Shown here in pieces: positions 9,301 to 14,000 of a stretch of DNA of 14,000 bases; position 1 is the stretch's first letter, and every line of letters starts with the position of its first letter. The DNA comes from Cristatella mucedo (lineage: Eukaryota > Bryozoa > Phylactolaemata > Cristatellidae). Both the position numbers and the translations under genes were made by a program. The stretch is taken from the NCBI GenBank assembly GCA_009760855.2, contig WPIO01000014.1, forward strand, positions 4,611,001 through 4,625,000, written 5' to 3'. The notes below the pieces were generated by a model that saw nothing but the letters and a program-made list of their open reading frames with translations, searched no databases and was not told where the DNA came from.

Positions 9301-12300
9301 CGAGTTGCCAATTAACCCAACTCGACATGCAACTCACTAGAGAGGTTAAAATGTGTTAGTCGCCTACTACAGCAAGAGAGAATAGCACACCGCTCCTTCA
9401 CCAGACCAATTAATTAGAGCTTGCCCAACTATTTTGCCTACACAAGCACTGCAGTTTAGCTCACCTGTTATGTACGAGTCGAAATGTCGAACAGCTACGA
9501 CATCTTTGCTTAAGGGCTCGACAACAGCCAAGTTAAAACCTCGGCCACCTTTAACTCCCGGCCACACAACACTACAAACACCAACCAGTTCAGTGTGACA
9601 AGCCTGCCACATAGGCCAGCACACAACAGGAAGCTAAATGACTGCATTTCGAACACGGCACTACTGTAACTGTGGCATGCACCGACATATAGTGCAAAGG
9701 GTGTGCACAAGTAGACAAGCCAAATCGCCTCTTACAGGCTTGCAGCCGCCAAATCTTGGGTGGGCATGACAGCCAATGGCAGAATCCTTCTCGTGAGGAA
9801 CAAATCCATACCTCACCAGAGGCAGATTATTAACTCATTTATAAAGCACACAAACTCACACTCATACAAGAATTGTTTACATACACATCAGTACCTTAAA
9901 ATAAGTAAGTACTCTACACAATTGCAATATCAGCATGCGTTCACAACTACTGGGATTATGATATTGGTACTGAGAGTATTAGAACCCAATCTGTCAGGTA
10001 GATCACAGCATGAGATGCTCGACAGTCAACCACCAAGCCTCTTAGAAGTGATCATACAGGGTTTTGTCAGGCTCCATTATCACCTTACACAGTAGCACGA
10101 AAATAATAATAATGCACTTGATAAAGCGCCCTCAGAGAACTCAATCTCTTTCTAGGTGCTTTACATTTGCTGCAAAGGGAAACACGATTGAATCGTGAGT
10201 AATATCATGCTTGATAAAAACATGAATAACATAGTTAGGGGGGACATGCACAAGGTCAGCATGCAAATGTCGTTAGTGGCAGCATGAACCGTGTCAGCAC
10301 GCATAAGCACATGAAGGACGAATCAAAGGGACCCACTAAATGCTGTCCTAAATAGGTGTTTTTAAGTTCTTTTTAAATGTGGTCAAGTCAGGGGATGTTC
10401 TGACGCAAGTTGGGAGGGAGTTCCAGGCTTTGGGAGCATACGAACTAAATGCACGGTCTCGAAAGCATTTGAGGTTTGTACGAGGTATTGGTAGACTGTT
10501 GGATTCCGAAAAGCAGGTGGTACGATGTTTGGCCTGGTAAGGGAGTAGATCTGAGAGATAGGCTGGAGCCAAAGAATGAAGTGACCTAAAAGTGAGCAAA
10601 AAAACCTCAAAGTCAATCCTTTACTTGATTGGTAGCCAGTGCAGGTCGGCGAGAAGTGGTGTGATGTGGCAACTGCGATGCTCACGACAGACAAGCCTAG
10701 CTTCGGAGTTGTGCACCAGCTGCAATCGCCTGATCGCACATGCTGGTAGGCCAGTAAGCAGTGATTTGCAAAAGTCGAGGCGGGATGTCACGAATGCATG
10801 GACCAACTTGGACGCAATATCCTTATCTAAACAAGCCCGAATTTTAGCAATGTTATGTAGCTGAAAGTAGGCAGACTCGACTGTGCAGCTGATGTGGTCG
10901 TCTAACGAGACGTTGCTTTGGAACATGACACCTAGATTTCGAGCTGATTCAACAGGAGATATGCTGGCAGAGCCAATTATGACCGCCATCCTTTCCAATT
11001 TCTGAATGAAACTGGGTTTGCCCATAACTAGTAAGTTAGTTTTATCATCGTTTAGTTTTAGAAAATTTGCTGCTATCCATGTGGGGATGTCATCAATACA
11101 TGCAGTAAGTGAGTTGAGAAGTTGAGTTGCTCGAAGGCTGGGAGGGATCAAAGCAAAGGTACAACTGAGTGTCATCCGCATAGAAGTGAAAGCCTAGATT
11201 GTGCTTGGCAATCACATCAGCAAGAGGGAGAGCATAAACCGTGAAAAGAACCGGACCTAGCACGGAGCCCTGAGGTACCCCATATTTCAGAGGTGCCTCG
11301 GATGATCTTTGTCCATTCACGTCAATACTCTGGAGTCTCCCACTGAGATAGGACCTAAACCATCAGCGAGAAAGGTCCTTCAGCATCATATCGGACTCTT
11401 TTTATTGCAAAATGATGCCTAGCTCAACCTGCTCTTTCGCCTCTCCGAATCAGCCTCGACTGAAGGTACCTTAGTTAAGTTAAACACTTCTTGCTGACTT
11501 TCGTTCGTAGAACTCAGCAAATTTCCCACAGCTGTAAGTTAATCCAAACTTCGAAGCCAGCGGAGAAGTTTCGCCAGGATAGTAAGTGGCGAGTGCTTTA
11601 CCACACGATACATAAATTAGCTGTTCCATTCCTCTGCTTAAAGACCGGCGGCAACAGAAGCTTTAGCTCTGCAGGTCCTAGACTGTGAAACTCGCTTCCA
11701 CAATTCTTATGCAACGACATCTACTCTCCTGCTGTCGACTATGGCTCATCCTTTTCAGCTGTCCTGAGCTGCTACTTCCATGCTACTCACTACCTCAACT
11801 GCTCTTCTGACTCTGCTATGCTTCCCACTTTCTCTTTGTTGTGTGAGACGAAGTCTGTTGGCTACCGAATTCGTACCAAAATCCGCTTAGGCTGTGAGTG
11901 CTATACAAAACTCTCCTGCGTAACACCCACATAGTCTTTATGACTTTGTGGAGTTACAGACGGAGATACGTTACATTACGATGCCAATGTGTGGTGACTG
12001 GAACGCACGAGCGAATAGCCGTCATCAAGTGAGGCAGAGGCAGCTGGCTAACCCTCAATAGTTCGGGTACCGGCTTTGCTTCACTGCACACTCGAATCCA
12101 AGACGGCCGCCGGGACTATCGACCAGTTACTAGCAAGTTCAAGAACTTCACCGGGTCATGAGAGGCCACGTGACCTCGGGCACTTACTGGTGGCCTGCCA
12201 CGCAAATCTTGGGCTTGCTAGTCGACAGCTGCCCGGTGAAAACGTGCAGCGCCAGTTCGTCGAAGCCGCAGTTGGCCACCCCACATTTGCTGTGCTCCAA

Positions 12301-12352
12301 CCCGATGTCGACGCTCACTGGCACATACGCCGTGGTGACTAGACGGTCAAAC

Positions 12353-12403
<51 letters not shown>

Positions 12404-12831
12404 TGCACGTTAAGAAACCACACGAGTGCATCCAGAACGAACGATGCCATCTTGCTCGTTGTAAAAAGGTCGCAGAACAAATTAGAGCGCTTCTACCAGC
12501 AGATTGCACAGTTACGACTGTGCAGCACACAGTCAGCAGTGCTACTTACACGGCACGCTAGCGCAACCTTCGACCTCTGTCCACGGAGCAAAGTCCATTT
12601 CGCCTTTGTTCTCTAGCTGCAATGCAAGCAGACGCGCTATCAACAGGTCGGCTCTAGCAGAGCACTCGAATGAACTGACTGGAGGTGTCACGCAAAGTGC
12701 CAACCTTCTCAATGGCGTGGCCAGAGAGCAGACCGCTCTCGCCGACCATAACCCAGTTACTCCGGAACTTGACATCGGTGATGAGCTTGCTGCCAAACTC
12801 GGTCAATATTTTCTTGGCATTCTCACACAAG
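6196..12831 (-). CDS. Multi-exon gene with tandem FAM3/ILEI-like (GG) domains, partial at 5' end
   Basis: Spliced minus-strand gene; exons in transcript order are 12831-12705, 12616-12550, 12338-12188, 9571-9465, 8512-8428 and 6319-6196, with a doubtful seventh starting at 6076. All junctions keep frame (phases 0, 1, 2, 1, 2). The first two exons give the C-terminal part of GG domain A ([30 protein letters not shown]). The next four give domain B in family order: [68 protein letters not shown]. Known FAM3 proteins are small secreted cytokine-like proteins with one such domain; in POMGnT1 the related module binds sugar. That this protein is secreted or binds sugar is inference: its N-terminus and any signal peptide lie outside the window. 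Introns carry LINE and SINE copies. Family assignment is strong; the total number of domains is unknown. Confidence 0.86.
6521..6532 (+). repeat. Run of 12 G
   Basis: Uninterrupted homopolymer inside intron 6320-8427; prone to length error. Confidence 0.9.
6533..7114. other. Intron sequence, no feature recognised
   Basis: Part of the intron between exons 5 and 6 of the FAM3-like gene. Minus frame 6646-6849 is open but matches no expected exon of the domain. Confidence 0.45.
7115..7420 (+). mobile_element. LINE C-terminal relic, plus strand
   Basis: The plus-strand reading gives [18 protein letters not shown], then [13 protein letters not shown], then [14 protein letters not shown]. These align with the L2/CR1 C-terminal order 'LHWLPxKQRIxFK', 'LAPxYLSDLL' and 'LWNSLPxxLR'. 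Motif order is kept over some 90 codons, but the key tryptophans are gone. It lies antisense in an intron of the FAM3-like gene and appears older than, or of a different family from, the minus-strand copies. Confidence 0.62.
7771..7818. repeat. 48-bp alternating purine-pyrimidine tract ending in (CA)n
   Basis: Every step alternates from CACACGTGCATG through GCGCACGCACGC into a pure CA run. Such tracts can adopt Z-DNA. It lies in an intron. Confidence 0.92.
7890..8010 (-). mobile_element. tRNA-like repeat with B box followed by A box
   Basis: On the minus strand AAGGTTTCGAGCCC (7972-7985) fits a B box. About 30 bp on, GGCTCTATCGGTAGAGCAC (7922-7940) fits the A box and D arm of a second tRNA unit. 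The order (unit-1 B box, then unit-2 A box TGGCTC-AT-CGGTA) is that of the dimeric SINE at 3221. No LINE-like tail follows, so it is either truncated or a separate family joined to the element at 8231. Confidence 0.45.
8231..8350 (-). mobile_element. tRNA-derived SINE-like element, family A copy 2
   Basis: The minus strand has GATAGCTCAGTCGTCTG (A box region), ACCGGTAGCTCAGAGG and GGTTGTGGGATCG (B box region), then a body shared with the copy at 3013-3122. It ends about 80 bp inside the intron from exon 5. The long minus open frame across it (7948-8397) is incidental. Confidence 0.58.
8428..8512 (-). CDS. FAM3-like gene, exon 5 (domain B)
   Basis: 85 nt: two bases finishing GAA (Glu), 27 codons, two bases (phase 2). 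The acceptor follows a good pyrimidine tract (tgtttcttttgtag|AATC); the donor is AACTG|GTAAAT. The peptide contains NIDLFLESI and [12 protein letters not shown], matching the FAM3 stretch 'F-I-E-F-L ... V-L-M-G-T-Y-D-D-G-A-T'. Too short to appear as a long ORF; found by splice-site and family matching. It begins immediately after the TAG of an open stretch that is intron. Confidence 0.86.
8513..9464. other. Intron between exons 4 and 5
   Basis: No repeat with a partner in this window and no exon-like segment with fitting frame. A good acceptor near 9165 (ttcttctttcgtag|AGTG) leads straight into a stop in the frame set by exon 4. Confidence 0.6.
9465..9571 (-). CDS. FAM3-like gene, exon 4 (domain B middle)
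   Basis: 107 nt: one base finishing CAT (His) from exon 3, 35 codons, one base (phase 1). The acceptor is ggtgtttgtag|TGTT and the donor ACAG|GTGAGC. The peptide has GRGFNLAVV and RHFDSYI, aligning with 'VGRG-I-N-x-A' and 'x-x-FDMW' of FAM3C; the glycine pair is the signature behind the name GG domain. It is separated from exon 3 by an intron of about 2.6 kb that contains a LINE copy in the same orientation and an older LINE relic. Third positions are G or C in only 15 of 35 codons. Confidence 0.9.
9572..10099. other. Intron sequence, no feature recognised
   Basis: Start of the 2.6-kb intron 9572-12187. A plus frame of 111 codons (9760-10095) is AT-rich, lacks any domain and lies antisense in the intron. 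Confidence 0.5.
10100..11385 (-). mobile_element. L2/CR1-type LINE copy 3, best preserved, 5' truncated
   Basis: Read leftwards from about 11385: [25 protein letters not shown] (near 11285-11255) and [10 protein letters not shown] (near 11180-11155, the catalytic box). Then come [48 protein letters not shown] and KAWNSLPT. About 200 nt of 3' untranslated DNA and an (ATT)n tail (10100-10113) follow. Upstream reverse-transcriptase blocks and the endonuclease are missing. It lies in the sense direction within an intron of the FAM3-like gene. Copies 1 and 2 are relatives of the same family. Confidence 0.92.
10326..11360 (-). pseudogene. Reverse-transcriptase remnant of LINE copy 3
   Basis: Catalytic YADD, thumb and C-terminal region of an L2/CR1 polymerase. 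A frameshift lies just after the YADD block, between about 11150 and 11100. A CAA-to-TAA stop sits at 10621-10623 in the WLPIK-QRIDF motif, with the frame intact on both sides. Near 10345 a small deletion in the final 'LKTHLF'-type stretch brings in an early TAG at 10348-10350; the family stop would be the TGA about 20 nt further on. Three simple defects mean modest age, but the copy cannot act. Confidence 0.85.
11500..11765 (+). mobile_element. LINE C-terminal relic, plus strand, second family
   Basis: Plus-strand reading gives [24 protein letters not shown]-stop-NSLPQFL and [10 protein letters not shown]. 'NRSFSxAGPRLWNSLP' is a common C-terminal motif of L2/CR1/jockey-like elements; here the tryptophan codon TGG is TGA. 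The sequence differs from the minus-strand family. It abuts the 5' side of LINE copy 3 within the same intron. Confidence 0.58.
11766..12187. other. Intron sequence, no feature recognised
   Basis: End of intron 9572-12187 next to exon 3. It becomes GC-richer towards the exon; no further exon found. Confidence 0.45.
12188..12338 (-). CDS. FAM3-like gene, exon 3 (start of domain B)
   Basis: 151 nt: two bases completing a phase-1 codon (TTC, Phe), 49 codons, then two bases (phase 2). The acceptor is ccgtctag|TCACC and the donor CACCA|GTAAGT. The peptide reads [34 protein letters not shown], which is the opening of a GG domain with three of its four expected cysteines (KCG, ANC, KIC). Third positions are G or C in 40 of 49 codons, much higher than in the exons further left. 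It joins directly to the end of domain A, so two GG domains sit head to tail with almost no linker. Confidence 0.92.
12359..12403. repeat. (GA)n microsatellite forming the pyrimidine tract of an intron
   Basis: About 45 bp of GA with one AA interruption on the plus strand. On the coding (minus) strand it is a (CT)n tract ending 20 nt before the acceptor of exon 3, within an intron of 211 bp, so it probably serves as the polypyrimidine tract. It could also form triplex DNA. Confidence 0.9.
12550..12616 (-). CDS. FAM3-like gene, exon 2 (end of domain A)
   Basis: 67 nt: 22 codons from phase 0, ending in phase 1. The acceptor is cttgcattgcag|CTAG and the donor CCGT|GTAAGT, a consensus donor. The peptide holds APWTEVEGC, matching the FAM3 closing motif 'W-P-E-x-x-E-x-E-G-C'. 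In FAM3 structures this last cysteine pairs with the second cysteine of the domain. The intron to exon 1 is only 88 bp. Without splicing, exons 1 and 2 lie in different frames with a stop between them; the spliced model removes both problems. Confidence 0.82.
12705..12831 (-). CDS. FAM3-like gene, exon 1 in window (domain A, C-terminal half)
   Basis: 127 nt: one base finishing a split codon (phase 2), then 42 codons. The acceptor is gttgcag|CTTG and the donor GAGAAG|GTTGGC, which is weak at +3 and +4. The peptide contains [12 protein letters not shown] followed by [11 protein letters not shown]. This matches the family pattern of a helix, a G-S turn, then an 'FR-x-x-WV-x-x-G' strand, as in FAM3C. 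Exon 6319-6196 is its counterpart in domain B: same first bases (CTTG), same phases, one codon shorter. Third codon positions are G or C in 31 of 42 codons. The preceding exon of domain A is not visible and probably lies beyond the right edge. If the donor is wrong, the frame continues to a TAG near 12654. Confidence 0.85.
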
Positions 12832-13659
12832 CTGCAACGATCGAGCAGATTTGAGCGGCTGCGGTCCAGCACAGTTTTACGTTACGGCCCGGGGGCACAA
12901 GGCGCTACACAGATGGCTCTTTGACAACTCGAGGTGAAATGCCAAGCACATGCTAATGATCGGCTGATGGCCATGCAAGTAGTGACTAGTGGTTGTATAT
13001 ATATGTCGGCGATAGTTTGTTTGGAAAGCCAGCAGGATTGCTGCATCCGGACAGAGTGGCAGGCCACTGCCAGGTTCAAGGAATGCAGCATCTCTGAGTC
13101 ATGCTCAGACTTTTCAACCAAAGCATACCACACGAAAGTGAGTAATTTGGCTGCTTTAGCTTCGAAGGGCAAGAATAAAAGAATTCTCAAATGTAAAGGG
13201 GTAATTTCCAACGATAGCAAGGCACTGCCAAGTCATATTCAAGCATTATCGTCACTCAAAGCAAAATATATATTTAAGAACGAATACAATAGATCTACTT
13301 TAAACGACGACTTTCCCAGAACGTCTTTTTTCTACTCAATTTGACCTTTTCCGAAGCAGTTTATTTATCGCCTGTGGTGAATGGCAAGGTCCTCCAGAGA
13401 TATACTTAGCTGCCAGACTTTCCTTCAGTCCCTAGGCTCAGAGCGAACCCGAGCAAAACGTGTGTTCAACATGATTGTTGCTGATCTACGTGTCATACCA
13501 TAATCAGAATCCGACATTCCAGTAACACCCCTTGAGGCAGGCCATGCATGGCTGGCTGACTCCGAACAGCTCACAGTCCGACTATGACATTACAAACTGG
13601 CTTGTGCCGGATGTGCTTCTTCCAGATCGCAAGCCAATTGATCCTTTTTTTCTCTTTAC
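12832..13659. other. Intron or 5' flank, no gene recognised
   Basis: The exon preceding 12831 (FAM3 'F-I-E-F-L ... D-D-G-A-T' block) was looked for on the minus strand and not found. A plus frame of 136 codons (12934-13344) contains ALPSHIQALSSLKAKY, faintly like a LINE C-terminus, but is not otherwise recognisable. Confidence 0.45.
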
Positions 13660-13770
13660 GAAGTCAACAACGGCGTTGTGGCTCGATAAGTTCCAAGGCT
13701 GGGGAACTCACTTGCACAGGCACTGCTGGATGATGATCTAAGCATTCTTCGTTCGAACTGCCAATACAGG
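13660..13770 (+). mobile_element. Probable LINE C-terminal relic
   Basis: One plus frame reads VPRLGNSLAQALLDDDLSI, close in spacing to 'GPRLWNSLPxxLRDxxLSL' of non-LTR element C-termini. Short and single-motif, so tentative. Confidence 0.35.
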
Positions 13771-13831
13771 CATTTTGCGCTTCTCTAGTGTGCCTCTGCT
13801 AGAGGCTGCATAGTATGTTTAATCGCCACCC

Positions 13832-13945
13832 TAGTTTGGCCAGGCGTTAGGTGCTTGCCTTTAATGACTAAGGTAGCTGGCTCGAGCACTGTGGTAGATG
13901 TAAAGTACCTAGATACAGAAACAGTTCTCTTAGGCACTAGCAATA
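13832..13945 (+). mobile_element. Short SINE: one tRNA-like head plus LINE-derived tail
   Basis: TAGTTTGGCCAGGCGTTAGG (A box region) and GGCTCGAGCACTGTGG (B box region, from 13879) match unit 1 of the SINE at 3221. The next bases, from 13896, are the LINE-type tail: GATGTAAAGTACCTAGA, then AGTTCTCTTAGG. The second tRNA unit of the longer SINE is absent. Confidence 0.65.
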
Positions 13946-14000
13946 CAAATAACGTGTAAGCACAAAACGCTCTACAGTCAAGCTAAATAACGTCAAAAAA

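Noticed and set aside
9725-9775. Minus PPKIWRLQA followed by GTAAGA, like the KPKIC exon end
   Set aside because: No KCG...C motif upstream and no fitting acceptor; it falls inside the intron between two well-supported exons.
9760-10095. Plus-strand frame of 111 codons
   Set aside because: AT-rich, low-complexity, no domain, antisense in an intron.
12158-12616. Plus-strand frame of 152 codons
   Set aside because: Antisense shadow of GC-rich exons 2 and 3, with a poly-(RE) run from the GA microsatellite.
12934-13344. Plus-strand frame of 136 codons as a gene
   Set aside because: No start context, splice borders or domain; only a faint LINE-like motif.
1-14000. CRISPR array, operon or prophage
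   Set aside because: No regularly spaced repeats or clustered ORFs; introns and LINE/SINE content show an animal genome.

Overview
The window looks like nuclear DNA of an invertebrate animal. It has introns with GT..AG borders, L2/CR1-type LINE fragments, tRNA-derived SINEs, a hAT-type MITE and simple repeats, and no bacterial-style gene packing. The phylum cannot be fixed from the sequence.

The main find is one multi-exon gene on the minus strand, running from about 12831 leftwards to about 6196 and probably further. None of its exons is obvious as a long ORF. Joined by splice site and phase they encode FAM3/ILEI-type (GG) domains, the family of FAM3A-D and of the GG modules in POMGnT1, TMEM2 and CEMIP. 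Exons 12705-12831 and 12550-12616 are the C-terminal part of one domain (domain A). Exons 12188-12338, 9465-9571, 8428-8512 and 6196-6319 form nearly all of a second domain (domain B) in the same transcript. A seventh, weaker exon at 6076 may close domain B. Intron phases run 2-0-1-2-1-2-0, and the phase-2/phase-0 pair around the 'TRKLF' exon recurs in both domains. This indicates a tandem duplication of a module bounded by phase-1 introns. The start of the gene lies right of the window.

Introns and flanks hold mobile DNA. Three copies of one LINE family lie on the minus strand: 1973-2577, 4446-5490 (internally deleted) and 10100-11385 (best preserved, inside the gene). More decayed LINE C-terminal relics lie on the plus strand at 7115-7420, 11500-11765 and 13660-13770. 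Two SINEs, at 3221-3540 and 13832-13945, have tRNA-like heads and a tail matching the 3' end of the local LINE, so they probably use its enzyme. A second SINE-like family is present at 3013-3122 and 8231-8350 (minus). A hAT-like MITE lies at 3585-4000.

Left of about 5500 no gene is clear, apart from one exon-like segment at 1758-1876. Right of 12831 no coding exon was recognised.
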